Source of the DNA: JAFAGX01 sp035623255
GTDB taxonomy: Bacteria; Acidobacteriota; Terriglobia; Terriglobales; Acidobacteriaceae
Assembly (NCBI GenBank): GCA_035623255.1
Contig: DASPTU010000051.1
Location: 1-64,000 of the forward strand
DNA length: 64,000 bases
Reading direction: 5' to 3'
This document shows positions 7,182 through 15,565 of the stretch, one piece after another. Under the pieces are notes generated by a model that did no database searches, was not told the DNA's origin, and worked only from the letters and a program-made list of their open reading frames with translations. Positions within the stretch are counted from its first letter, which is position 1, and every line of letters begins with the position of its first letter. A program made the translations under genes and the position numbers.

Positions 7182-7187
7182 TATAAT
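7182..7187 (+). promoter_or_regulatory. Likely -10 box (TATAAT) for the acyl-CoA dehydrogenase gene
   Basis: A perfect TATAAT lies 29 bases before the ATG at 7217, inside an AT-rich TATATATAAT stretch in otherwise GC-rich sequence. No good -35 hexamer is found at 16-18 bases spacing, so an activator may be required. Confidence 0.45.
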
Positions 7188-7216
7188 CGCGTGCCGGGAT
7201 TAACCGAGCAACGAAC

Positions 7217-8437
7217 ATGGATTTCGCACTCAGCGACAAAGTGAAGGATCTGCAATCGGCGCTGCGGGCCTTCATGGATGAGCACATCTATCCCAACGAG
7301 CGGCGCTTCGATGAGGAGATTGAGCGCAACCGCTGGTTGCCAACGCGAGTGATTGAGGAACTCAAGCCAAAAGCCCGCGCTGCCGGTCTTTGGAATTTGT
7401 TCCTGCCGGACAAAGAGTATGGTGCTGGACTGACGAATCTCGAGTATGCCCCTCTATGCGAAATCATGGGGCGAAGCTTAATGGCTCCTGAGGCATTCAA
7501 CTGCTCTGCGCCCGATACCGGCAACATGGAGGTGCTGGCGCGTTATGGTACCGCGGCGCAGAAAGAACGCTGGTTGAAGCCTTTGCTGGCGGGTGAAATC
7601 CGGTCCTGCTTCGCGATGACTGAACCCGCGGTAGCCTCATCGGATGCAACCAACATTGAGGCGAGCATTGTTCGAGACGGTGATCATTATGTGATCAACG
7701 GACGCAAGTGGTGGGCGTCCGGCGCTGGCGATCCGCGCTGCCAGCTTGCAATCTTTATGGGGAAGACCGACACTTCGGCCCCGCGGCACCGGCAGCAGTC
7801 AATGGTGCTTGTGCCAATGGATGCTGGAGGCGTGAAAGTAGAACGGACGCTGACGGTGTTCGGTTACGATCACGCGCCACATGGGCATGCCGAAATCAGG
7901 TTCAACAACGTTCGCGTGCCGGTTTCGAATATGCTGCTCGGGGAAGGGCGCGGCTTTGAAATTGCCCAGGGACGACTCGGGCCGGGGCGAATTCATCACT
8001 GTATGCGTTGTATTGGGGTGGCCGAACGCGCACTCGAAACGATGTGTAAACGTGTGCAAGCGCGGGTGGCGTTTGGTAAGCCCTTGGCGGAGCAGGGCAC
8101 GATCAGAGCCGACATTGCGCGATCACGCATGGAGATTGAGCAGGCTCGCCTTTTGACCCTGAAAGCAGCCTACATGATGGACACGGTAGGAAATAAGGAG
8201 GCGAGAGCCGAAATTGCAATGATTAAAGTAGTAGCGCCGAATGTCGCCCTGCGCGTGCTGGACCGGGCAATCCAAGCGCATGGCGGCGCGGGGGTTTCGC
8301 AGGATACGTTCTTGGCGGCGGCCTGGGCGAATGTGCGAACTCTGCGGCTGGCCGATGGCCCGGACGAAGTTCACACGGAATCGATTGCCAAGCTGGAGCT
8401 CAAGAAATGGAACCAGGCCCAGGTTACGAGGCGTTGA
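7217..8437 (+). CDS. Acyl-CoA dehydrogenase, ACAD10/11 type
   Basis: The 406-residue flavoprotein has MTEPAVASSDATNIE, INGRKWWASGAGDP, FGYDHAPHGHAEI, EGRGFEIAQGRLGPGRIHHC and QAHGGAGVSQD. These match my recollection of the dehydrogenase half of human ACAD11 much better than ordinary short-chain acyl-CoA dehydrogenases. Bacterial relatives include LvaC of the levulinate pathway, which works with a kinase on 4-hydroxyacyl-CoA. MaoC follows 15 bases downstream on the same strand. A matching phosphotransferase, SDR and phosphatase lie just beyond on the minus strand. I infer a role in catabolism of hydroxy or branched fatty acids rather than plain beta-oxidation. Confidence 0.85.
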   Translation: MDFALSDKVKDLQSALRAFMDEHIYPNERRFDEEIERNRWLPTRVIEELKPKARAAGLWNLFLPDKEYGAGLTNLEYAPLCEIMGRSLMAPEAFNCSAPDTGNMEVLARYGTAAQKERWLKPLLAGEIRSCFAMTEPAVASSDATNIEASIVRDGDHYVINGRKWWASGAGDPRCQLAIFMGKTDTSAPRHRQQSMVLVPMDAGGVKVERTLTVFGYDHAPHGHAEIRFNNVRVPVSNMLLGEGRGFEIAQGRLGPGRIHHCMRCIGVAERALETMCKRVQARVAFGKPLAEQGTIRADIARSRMEIEQARLLTLKAAYMMDTVGNKEARAEIAMIKVVAPNVALRVLDRAIQAHGGAGVSQDTFLAAAWANVRTLRLADGPDEVHTESIAKLELKKWNQAQVTRR

Positions 8438-8452
8438 TCTAATGAGAGTCCT

Positions 8453-8914
8453 GTGCCGGTGATCCTCGAAGCCCCACAATCTCTGAAAGACTTTATCGGT
8501 CGCGAGATTGCGGTCACGAAGTGGTTTCCGGTTACCCAGGAGCGCATCGAGCGATTTGCCGAGGTCAGCGACGACCGGCAGTGGATCCATGTTGACCGCG
8601 AACGTGCCCAGCGTGACTCGCCGTACGGCACAACGATCGCTCACGGTTTTCTGACGCTGTCGTTGCTAACCCGGTTCATTGGTGAGGCGATTCAGATTCG
8701 GGGTGGTGCGCGGATGATAGTCAACTACGGCTTCAATCGCGTTCGCTTTACTGCTCCGGTTCGTGCCAACACTAATGTACGTGCGCGCTTCACGGTCAGG
8801 TCGGTGAAAGAGCTGCCTGGCGCGCTGGAAGCAACCTTTGATGTGAAGGTAGAAAGCGAGAAGGACGAGAAACCGTGCTGCGTGGCCGAGTGGGTGCTTC
8901 GGTATTATTCGTGA
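8453..8914 (+). CDS. MaoC-family hydratase/dehydratase
   Basis: The 153-residue protein is a single hot-dog domain of the (R)-specific enoyl-CoA hydratase type. Seen are FAEVSDDRQWIHVD with the catalytic Asp and His, GTTIAHGFLTLSLL, which lines the tunnel, and NYGFNRVRFTAPV. The start is GTG at 8453, 15 bases after the dehydrogenase stop, so the two genes are almost certainly co-transcribed. It would hydrate the enoyl-CoA made by its partner to a 3-hydroxyacyl-CoA. Length and motifs are normal for the family. Confidence 0.85.
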   Translation: MPVILEAPQSLKDFIGREIAVTKWFPVTQERIERFAEVSDDRQWIHVDRERAQRDSPYGTTIAHGFLTLSLLTRFIGEAIQIRGGARMIVNYGFNRVRFTAPVRANTNVRARFTVRSVKELPGALEATFDVKVESEKDEKPCCVAEWVLRYYS

Positions 8915-8932
8915 GGCTGAGTGAAAGCTTTT

Positions 8933-9661
8933 TCAGCGGTGAGTTCGGAGCCCGGGAACACCCAGGTGCGGTACCGCATTAAATGTAAATAATCGTATCT
9001 GGCCTTCCCGCAACCGCATGACCGAATAGGACGCGTTATACAAAACCCCGGCGAGCCGCATCAGGCGATCGTCAGTAATCTCCAGTGACAATCCAGCCCA
9101 GACCGCGATGGGTGTGGCCGAGGTCACGGCAAGAATCTTTTGGCGTTCTTGCGAATCAACAATCTTCGCTTGACACGCTGCAACTCGCTCGCGAAACTGC
9201 TGCCAGGTTTCGCCGCTGTACTGATATCGCCCGGCGATCCAGGCGTCCACGAGTTTGGTGTCGCATGGCAGCCACTTGCGGTGAACCCTCGCCGCGTGCC
9301 GGCCGGCGTTGGATCGAGCCTGGTCCCGCATCTGTTCGTATTCGCGGCGAAATTCGGGATCTGCTTCAGACAACTGAGGGGCAATCTCCTCGTAGATCAG
9401 TCCAAGATCAAATTCATCCCAGCCGGGATCGACAGTAAGAACAGGGAACGGGATGCCAATTTCGGCGTAAACGCGGCTTACTTCCGCCGCGGTCTGTTGC
9501 TGCCGCGTCATTGCTCCGCAACAGGCGAAAGCAAACCGGACTCCCTGCGAAACAAAGTGCTCGCCCAATGATCTGGCTTGCTGCTTTCCCAGTGGGGAAA
9601 GTGAGTCGTAAGCTTGGCGTGTACCCGCTTGCCCATGGCGCACAAGATAGACGGTGCTCAA
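8933..9661 (-). CDS. Histidine phosphatase family protein
   Basis: The 242-residue protein starts with VYLVRHGQAG, the RHG phosphohistidine motif of the phosphoglycerate-mutase-like superfamily. It also has QARSLGEHF and AVTSATPIAVWAG, where the second active-site His is usually in SHG; here the position reads SAT, so activity may be altered. The start is TTG at 9661, and TTGA overlaps the stop of the upstream phosphotransferase gene, showing translational coupling. In acyl-CoA catabolic clusters such phosphatases accompany ACAD-linked phosphotransferases. Whether it removes a phosphate in that pathway is inference. Confidence 0.75.
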   Translation of the reverse strand: MSTVYLVRHGQAGTRQAYDSLSPLGKQQARSLGEHFVSQGVRFAFACCGAMTRQQQTAAEVSRVYAEIGIPFPVLTVDPGWDEFDLGLIYEEIAPQLSEADPEFRREYEQMRDQARSNAGRHAARVHRKWLPCDTKLVDAWIAGRYQYSGETWQQFRERVAACQAKIVDSQERQKILAVTSATPIAVWAGLSLEITDDRLMRLAGVLYNASYSVMRLREGQIRLFTFNAVPHLGVPGLRTHR

Positions 9662-10737
9662 CTGAGTTTCCTGACAAGCGAAGCCGCCAATTCAACCAGC
9701 CGCCGGACGTTCTCCCCGAAGTCCTGAAAGCGAGCGTCCTGCGTCTGCCCGCGCCTGAAGCGGTAATAGATCTGCTGCAAGATTACGGCAAGCTTGAAGA
9801 TGCCTAACACTTCGTAGTAACCGATGTTGGTAAGATCGCGGCCAGTCCTTTCCGCATAGCGCTGCACAAACTCGTCTCGCGTGTACCAGCCCGGCTGCGC
9901 CGTGACCAAGGGGGTTGCGCGCGTACGTACTTGTGGCGCTACCGCCCAGGCCCAATAGCACAGAGTTAATCCGACATCGGCCAGCGGATCGCCAACCGTT
10001 GCCATCTCCCAATCGAGAACCGCTGTGATGAGGTTGGCGGATCCCGGAAGGAGCATCACGTTATCGAGCTTGTAATCGTTATGAACAAGGGCAGGTGTCG
10101 GAGAAGGTGGCAGACGCGCGGCAAGCCATCGAATCACATCATCCATTTGAGGCGAATCGCCGGTTTTGGCGCGATTCCAACGATCTGCCCAGCCTTGTAC
10201 CTGACGCTCAAGAAATCCCTCTGGTTTGCCCAAAGCAAGCAGGGCAGTCTTTACCACGTCGATTGCATGCAGCCGCACGAGGCAGTCGACAAACTGCTCG
10301 CTTATCAGCTGAGGGTAATTCGGAACGGTGGCCAGACTTGGCGGGACGTGATGGCGCAAAATGAGCCCGTGGCGACGCTCCATAATAAAAAAGATGGCCC
10401 CGATTACCGCGGGATCTTCGCACAGATGGAAAACTGCGGGAGCTTCGGGAAAATGTGGATGCACCAACTGGAGCACTCGAGATTCACGTTTCATGTCGTG
10501 GGCTTTCGGTGCTACCGGCCCAAGCGGAGCGCGCCTGAGCACATACTCGCTGCCGTTTATCTTCAGCAGGTAAGTAAGATTCGAGTGTCCGCTGGGGAAT
10601 TGTTCAACGCTGATGCCGCGATCGGCGCCGTCGATCTTGTCCCGCAGCCAATCGGCCAGGGCTACGACATTCAGTTCCTCGCCCGGACGAACCGCAGCGC
10701 TATCGCAATCGAGCAATCGTAGACCTTTCCAGCCCAA
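9658..10737 (-). CDS. Phosphotransferase of the aminoglycoside phosphotransferase fold, ACAD10/11-associated
   Basis: The 359-residue protein has the kinase-like APH fold: GHSNLTYLL as the nucleotide loop, YVLRRAPLGP with the ATP-binding Arg/Lys region, LVHNDYKLDNVML as the catalytic Brenner-like loop (HNDYKxDN), and AVLDWEMATVGDPLADVG as the metal-binding Asp segment. This is the form fused to the N-terminus of human ACAD10/11 and similar to LvaA, which phosphorylates 4-hydroxyacyl-CoA. It lies between an SDR gene and a histidine phosphatase gene, overlapping the latter by 4 bases. The start is uncertain: TTG at 10737 is used and no strong ribosome site is visible. Confidence 0.83.
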   Translation of the reverse strand: MGWKGLRLLDCDSAAVRPGEELNVVALADWLRDKIDGADRGISVEQFPSGHSNLTYLLKINGSEYVLRRAPLGPVAPKAHDMKRESRVLQLVHPHFPEAPAVFHLCEDPAVIGAIFFIMERRHGLILRHHVPPSLATVPNYPQLISEQFVDCLVRLHAIDVVKTALLALGKPEGFLERQVQGWADRWNRAKTGDSPQMDDVIRWLAARLPPSPTPALVHNDYKLDNVMLLPGSANLITAVLDWEMATVGDPLADVGLTLCYWAWAVAPQVRTRATPLVTAQPGWYTRDEFVQRYAERTGRDLTNIGYYEVLGIFKLAVILQQIYYRFRRGQTQDARFQDFGENVRRLVELAASLVRKLS

Positions 10738-10813
10738 TCATAACGAAACAACCCAGTTACAAAATTCCGTGACCGACGAATCATACAAGGTGGGTGTATG
10801 GCTCACGCCGTGA

Positions 10814-11584
10814 CTACCATGCTGACTGACCTCCATCTACCACCAGAATGTGGCCGGTGACATAATTAGAGGCGTCCGACGCAAGAAACACAGCCGCTCC
10901 CTTGAGATCGTGATCGCTCCCGAAACGGTGTAATGGAATGTGGGAGAGGAACAAGTCTCTGTGATGTTCCAAAACCTGGTTAGACATGTGCGTGGGAAAC
11001 CAGCCGGGAGCAATTGCGTTTACGTGAATGTTATGCACCGCCCACTTGCAGGCCAGATCTTTGGTGAGGCTGATGACCCCGCCCTTGCTGGCGTGATAAC
11101 CAATGACGGACAACTCGGGTGGAGCACCACCTAATCCGGCAATCGATGCAATATTAATGATCTTTCCCCGGCCCTGCTTGATCATGACCTTGCCAACTGC
11201 CTGGGCGCAGAGAAATGTCCCAGTCAGATTGGTCTCGATTACCTTGTTCCAATCCTCAAGCCGCGTCTGCTCCACCGGAGCGGCCCAGGACACGCCTGCG
11301 TTATTGATGAGTACATCGATGCGCCCAAAATGAGAAAGAGCCGCGTCCACCAGATCCTGAATGCTGGCTTCGCTTTTTACATCACACGCAAGGCCGAGGG
11401 TTTTGACACCTAATTGCTGCAATTCCTCAGCGGCTTCCTGGCAGCGATCTTTCTTGCGCGCGCAGAGCACAACATTAGCTCCCATTTCCGCCAAGCCTTC
11501 GGCCATTTGACGACCGAGCCCGATGGAGCCTCCGGTGACGATTGCGACGCGACCACTGAGATCGAAAAGTTGTTTGACGTTCAT
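10814..11584 (-). CDS. Short-chain dehydrogenase/reductase
   Basis: The 256-residue protein is a classical SDR. TGGSIGLGRQMAEGL is the NAD(P) glycine motif, NNAGVSW stabilises the core, and S-x(12)-YHASKGG supplies the catalytic Tyr and Lys. IAPGWFPTHMSNQVL and YVTGHILVVDGGQSAW are typical of gluconate-5-dehydrogenase and 3-oxoacyl reductase relatives. It is the first gene of a minus-strand operon with the phosphotransferase and histidine phosphatase. In the levulinate-type pathway an SDR acts on a hydroxyacyl or ketoacyl-CoA, which would fit here. The precise substrate is unknown. Confidence 0.85.
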   Translation of the reverse strand: MNVKQLFDLSGRVAIVTGGSIGLGRQMAEGLAEMGANVVLCARKKDRCQEAAEELQQLGVKTLGLACDVKSEASIQDLVDAALSHFGRIDVLINNAGVSWAAPVEQTRLEDWNKVIETNLTGTFLCAQAVGKVMIKQGRGKIINIASIAGLGGAPPELSVIGYHASKGGVISLTKDLACKWAVHNIHVNAIAPGWFPTHMSNQVLEHHRDLFLSHIPLHRFGSDHDLKGAAVFLASDASNYVTGHILVVDGGQSAW

Positions 11585-11895
11585 GGTGAATGCGTAGTGT
11601 TTGCTGCTTGGTTCAGCAATTTTTCTTGACCATCTTTATAGAAGTTATTTCCCATTGCGCGCAAGAGAATATAGCTGTTTGCATTGACTTGCGAATGTAG
11701 CTCACGTAACATTTCGCGCGAGCGGTCATGGCCTGAGGCGGATTTTGGCTGGGGTGGCGGGTTACGGTACTCGGGAAAAAATCCTGGCTTTCGGGCAGTT
11801 TAGCTCCCTCGTGAACAATAATCAGAGTTTTTATTTGGGAGCGGGTCGCGGCCATGGGCTGCGTGAAAGCAACCACTCGGAAGTGAGCATAAAAC
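11585..11895. other. Divergent intergenic region between SDR operon and carbonic anhydrase
   Basis: This 311-base spacer separates two divergently transcribed genes and must carry both promoters. I see no convincing -35/-10 pair, repeat or RNA element. An open minus-strand frame crossing it into the carbonic anhydrase gene is not credible. Confidence 0.55.
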
Positions 11896-12645
11896 GTGAA
11901 AAGGATCTCTGAGAACTCTCTGGAAAACCGAGGTGTGGGTCGCCGTAACTTCCTGAGCGCAACCCTCGGCACGTGTGTCCTTACACCTCTGGTTCCCTGG
12001 TCCATGCAATTTGCCACCGGCAAAACCGGGTCGCTAACGAAAGAGCAGCGCGACGGTATGACCCCATCACAGATTATTGACGAGTTGAAGAGGGGTAACG
12101 AACGTTTCCGCAGCGGGAAGATGGCCCCTCGAGATTATTTGGCGGAGAAGCGGACAAGCGCGTCAGGCCAATACCCGGCGGCAGTAATCCTCGGATGTGT
12201 CGATTCTCGCGTGCCCATCGAGATCGTTTTCGACGCAGGTATCGGCGATACATTCATCGGCAGGATCGCAGGCAATGTTGTGAATGATGACGTGCTCGGG
12301 AGCATGGAGTTTGCTTGTGCGGTGTCCGGCGCCAAGGTGGTGGTGGTTTTGGGACACACGGCCTGCGGAGCGGTGAAAGGAGCAATCGATGATGTCGTAC
12401 TGGGCAATCTGACGGGATTGCTGGCACGAATCAAACCTGCCATACCTGCGACGAAATTTGATGGCGAGAAATCGAGCAAGAATGCCGCTTATGTGGACGC
12501 CGTTGCGCGAACGAATGTGGTCCTGGGGCTTGCCGAGATCCGCCGCCGCAGCCCGATTCTGGAAGAGCTGGAAAGGAAGGGCACTATAACGATTGCCGGG
12601 GCCATGTACAACCTGGCAACCGGAGCTGTGGAGTTTGTCGGTTAA
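11896..12645 (+). CDS. Exported beta-carbonic anhydrase with a twin-arginine signal
   Basis: The 249-residue protein interconverts CO2 and bicarbonate with zinc. It carries CVDSRVP (zinc-ligand Cys plus the Asp-Arg dyad) and GHTACGAVKGA (zinc-ligand His and Cys). The N-terminus reads GRRNFLSATLGTCVLTPLVP, a twin-arginine motif at residues 16-17 followed by a hydrophobic stretch, so export in folded form by the Tat system is likely. Most beta-class enzymes are cytoplasmic, so a periplasmic one is notable. The start is GTG at 11896. The gene is alone on its strand; no transporter accompanies it. Confidence 0.85.
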   Translation: MKRISENSLENRGVGRRNFLSATLGTCVLTPLVPWSMQFATGKTGSLTKEQRDGMTPSQIIDELKRGNERFRSGKMAPRDYLAEKRTSASGQYPAAVILGCVDSRVPIEIVFDAGIGDTFIGRIAGNVVNDDVLGSMEFACAVSGAKVVVVLGHTACGAVKGAIDDVVLGNLTGLLARIKPAIPATKFDGEKSSKNAAYVDAVARTNVVLGLAEIRRRSPILEELERKGTITIAGAMYNLATGAVEFVG

Positions 12646-12698
12646 CAATAGTTCTTACCTCCTACCTGCATGTTGTTCGCAAGTCTGCCGATGAAGCG

Positions 12699-14072
12699 CT
12701 AGGCGGCCGGCTTGATATTCTGGTTCACGCAGAAGAAGTTTGCCGGGTCGTACTTCCTCTTAATTGAGGCCAAGCGGGCGTAATTATCACGGAAAGAAGC
12801 CTGGACCCGTTCCTGTCCTTCATCCATCATGAAATTCACGTAAGCGCCGCCCGCCGCGTAAGGATGCAGGGCATCGTAGTAATTTTTGCACCACTCTGTG
12901 ATCGTCCGCGCGTTAGCAGGATCGGGGTCCACGCCGACGATGACCTCAGCAAACAACGCCTCGCGGAAGCTGTACGCGGTATCGTTCCTGCCGACACGTT
13001 GCGCAGCACCATTGACGGGGTAAAGGTGCATGGTCGAAAGCATCGTGGGCAGCTTCGAGCCGTGTTCTACGTGTTTCGCGATGGCCGCATCGGTCAATTC
13101 CGTGAAATTATCCGCACGCCAATACCACTGCATGCCGGGAACAAACAGTCCGTCGAAAGTGGTTTGCACAATGGGGAAGGGGGCCGGGCCAACTACGTCC
13201 AGTAACGGTTTCCCGATGCTGCGCATGGGCCGGGTGGCTTTTTCCGTTTGTTCGGGAGTCGCGGTACAACACCAGACGATGGCGCAGACTTTCTTCATAT
13301 GAAGACTTTCGGGGAACATGGGGGCGGGCGGAATCACGAGAAAGGCAAAGAATCCGTTTACTTCCTCGGGCGCCGTCAGAATGAATTTACGGTAGAACTT
13401 GAGCACGTCAGCTGCCTGCTCGAGCGGCCAGAAGGTGGGGCCGAACTGGACGGTGCTGACGGGATGCAAACGAAACTCGAACGAGGTCACAACGCCGAAA
13501 TTTCCGCCGCCACCTCGCACGGCCCAGAACAGGTCGCTGTTCTCACTCTCGTTCGCGGTAACGAATCTTCCATCAGCGAGAACCATGTCTACTGAGAGCA
13601 GATTGTCGATGGTGAGCCCGTAACGGCGGGTGAGGTAGCCAATGCCTCCGCCGAGGGTCAGGCCGGAAACGCCAGTGGTAGAGATGAAGCCGCTGGGGGT
13701 AGCCATGCCAAAGGCATGGGTGGCGTGATCGACATCGCCCCACACAGATCCGGCGGCGACGCGCACCGTGCGTGCCGCGGGATCCACGCGAGTCCCCCTC
13801 ATTCGCAAAAGGTCGATAACAAGACCGTCATCGCAGGTCCCGAGGCCGGCGCCGTTGTGGCCACCGCCGCGAATGGCTGTCAACATTGCGGTCTCACGTC
13901 CGTAGCGAACAGCAGCGATCACGTCGGCCACGTCCACACAACGCACAATGAGTTGCGGCCGCTTGTCAATCATCCCGTTGTAGACCTTTCTGGCCGTGTC
14001 ATAAGTGGCGTCCTTGGGCTCGATGATTTCCCCTCTGATCGCGCTCTTTAATTGGTCGATGGCTGCTGGCAT
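12699..14072 (-). CDS. FAD-binding oxidoreductase, berberine-bridge-enzyme-like
   Basis: The 457-residue protein has the PCMH-type FAD domain with IRGGGHNGAGLGT, where the His is the usual site for covalent FAD attachment. This is followed by VRVAAGSVWGDVDHAT, STTGVSGLTLGGGIGYLTRRYG and WAVRGGGGNFGVVTSFEF. The BBE C-terminal motif YDPANFFCVNQNI closes the protein. No Cys aligns clearly as a second (bicovalent) flavin link. Such enzymes oxidise sugars, alkaloid-like or phenolic compounds using O2 or another acceptor. The product has no signal peptide and stands alone, so the substrate is unknown. Confidence 0.85.
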   Translation of the reverse strand: MPAAIDQLKSAIRGEIIEPKDATYDTARKVYNGMIDKRPQLIVRCVDVADVIAAVRYGRETAMLTAIRGGGHNGAGLGTCDDGLVIDLLRMRGTRVDPAARTVRVAAGSVWGDVDHATHAFGMATPSGFISTTGVSGLTLGGGIGYLTRRYGLTIDNLLSVDMVLADGRFVTANESENSDLFWAVRGGGGNFGVVTSFEFRLHPVSTVQFGPTFWPLEQAADVLKFYRKFILTAPEEVNGFFAFLVIPPAPMFPESLHMKKVCAIVWCCTATPEQTEKATRPMRSIGKPLLDVVGPAPFPIVQTTFDGLFVPGMQWYWRADNFTELTDAAIAKHVEHGSKLPTMLSTMHLYPVNGAAQRVGRNDTAYSFREALFAEVIVGVDPDPANARTITEWCKNYYDALHPYAAGGAYVNFMMDEGQERVQASFRDNYARLASIKRKYDPANFFCVNQNIKPAA

Positions 14073-14503
14073 GAGTTTCTCCTGTTTTGCAATATTGAAT
14101 GAAGCCGCCTGAAGTCAAACAGTTTGGACTGCCCAGGAGGCCTGATTTCGTGGCGCGGTATCAAAACCCAAAACAAAGTTGACCCTCATCTAAGTGCCTT
14201 GATGACTCGAATAAAGTGCCGCCTGCTGGTGCTACGATCCGTCCTCGTTCCGACGCTTGCCCAGAAGTCTTCTGTGGCATCCGACCAGCCGCAAGGTGGA
14301 AACGGCACTCGGCTGATTTCCGGGGTTAGCGCACCCAGTTTCAGCCTGCCGGCACTAGCGGAATCGAGAAACCCACAACACGTCCGGCATTCTCCGGAAT
14401 TTAGTTTGTGCAGTGGAAACACAAGCTCACTTCGCAAAACAGAGTTTGATGGTCGAACAGAACGGATCAACGAACCGCCTTTGGCTCTGTTGAGAGGCAC
14501 TTT
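14073..14503. other. Intergenic stretch without supported gene
   Basis: Two opposing open frames (14124-14507 plus and 14186-14500 minus) overlap completely. Neither shows a family motif, signal peptide or ribosome site, and both look like chance frames. I see no repeat or RNA structure worth naming. Confidence 0.5.
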
Positions 14504-14800
14504 CTAGATCAGAAAAGTACAGAGCAGTTGCTGGGAAGAATGGAAAGAACCGGCCGGGAGTTCAGATACAAAGTTGTCGCTCCGAGAAGAATCCGACTTG
14601 CTTGCAAGAGATAACATTGGCAGAATGCCTGGCTGCTGAGCCGGAGGGACTAACTTCATCCCCTCCAACGAGGGCAGCGACACATTCACCACAGCGTCTG
14701 CCTCATCGTAAGGAGTGCAAGGATCATCCACTGGCGGGACGGAGGTCGCAAAAGCCACCGTTCCGCAGAGCAAGACTAAAATCCAGTAAATCCGCTTCAT
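14504..14800 (-). CDS. Small putative exported protein
   Basis: The 98-residue frame opens with MKRIYWILVLLCGTVAFA, a convincing signal peptide with a cleavage site near FAT-S. A short acidic, Pro- and Cys-containing mature part follows (PPVDDPCTPYDEADAVVN). No known domain is recognised. A weak GGGTTT lies ahead of the ATG. It is divergent from the BON protein gene, which also encodes an exported product. The far C-terminus is not conserved in any way I can recognise, so the existence of the protein is only moderately supported. Confidence 0.45.
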   Translation of the reverse strand: MKRIYWILVLLCGTVAFATSVPPVDDPCTPYDEADAVVNVSLPSLEGMKLVPPAQQPGILPMLSLASKSDSSRSDNFVSELPAGSFHSSQQLLCTFLI

Positions 14801-14980
14801 TGGAAACCCACAAATCTGCCGGAAACCTTAATTCGCGGCAAGCACGGTGTCAAGTAGGATGTAAGAAGAAATGACAAGACTTTATAATCCGGCGCTAACG
14901 TGGTATCAAGTTCCGTGCAATTTTGGGGGGAGTTCGGCGTTTATGGTTCACGTGATTGCAAAACCGAAAGGAGATCGATC

Positions 14981-15514
14981 ATGAGGCTGTCGCGATCGGT
15001 GCTGGCAGCAGTTGTAGTTTCTCTCATGTCAATTCCTCTTCTTGGGCAAGGCGCTTCGCCCAAAGCGGAGGAACGGATTCAGAAAGAAGTACGGCATGAA
15101 CTTGTGATGTTGCCGTATCTGACCGTCTTCGACAATTTAGCGTACAAAGTGAACGGCTACGATGTGACTTTGATGGGGCAAGTTGTTAACCCTGCGCTGA
15201 AGAAGGACGCCGAGAATTCCGTGAAGCGGATCGAAGGAGTGGAGAAGGTAGATAACCAAATCGAAGTGCTTCCGACCTCACCAATGGATGATGGACTACG
15301 TCGAAGGCTCTACCGCGCCATTTACGGCTATGCGCCGCTGCAGCGTTATGCCATGCCGGTCATCAAGCCCATCCGCATAATTGTGAAAAACGGTCACGCA
15401 ACCCTGGAGGGAGTGGTTGATAGCGAGAGCGACAAAAACATGGCCGGAATCCGAGCAAATAGCGTTCCCGGGATATTCTCGGTCACTAACAATCTGGCAG
15501 TTGCGAAGCCCTAA
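14981..15514 (+). CDS. Exported BON-domain protein
   Basis: The 177-residue product starts at ATG 14981, chosen because AAAGGAGATCGATC precedes it and a signal peptide (LSRSVLAAVVVSLMSIPLLGQG) follows at once. Two BON domains follow: about residues 34-90 with VNGYDVTLMGQVVNPALKKDAE and VKRIEGVEKVDNQIEVLP, and about 110-175 with VKNGHATLEGVVDSESDKN and VPGIFSVTNNLAV. BON domains bind phospholipid membranes or stabilise the envelope (as in OsmY and DolP). It is a monocistronic gene with no visible terminator before the convergent SMC gene. Confidence 0.82.
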   Translation: MRLSRSVLAAVVVSLMSIPLLGQGASPKAEERIQKEVRHELVMLPYLTVFDNLAYKVNGYDVTLMGQVVNPALKKDAENSVKRIEGVEKVDNQIEVLPTSPMDDGLRRRLYRAIYGYAPLQRYAMPVIKPIRIIVKNGHATLEGVVDSESDKNMAGIRANSVPGIFSVTNNLAVAKP

Positions 15515-15565
15515 AAGGCGGAATCTCGCGCCGCAGAGAAGACGATCGTAGCGCCGGCCGGCCCT

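Noticed and set aside
11613..12023. 136-codon minus-strand frame over the carbonic anhydrase start
   Set aside because: It overlaps a clear enzyme gene and has no recognisable domain.
14124..14507. Opposing open frames at 14124-14507 (+) and 14186-14500 (-)
   Set aside because: Both have atypical composition, no motif and no signal peptide, and they mask each other.
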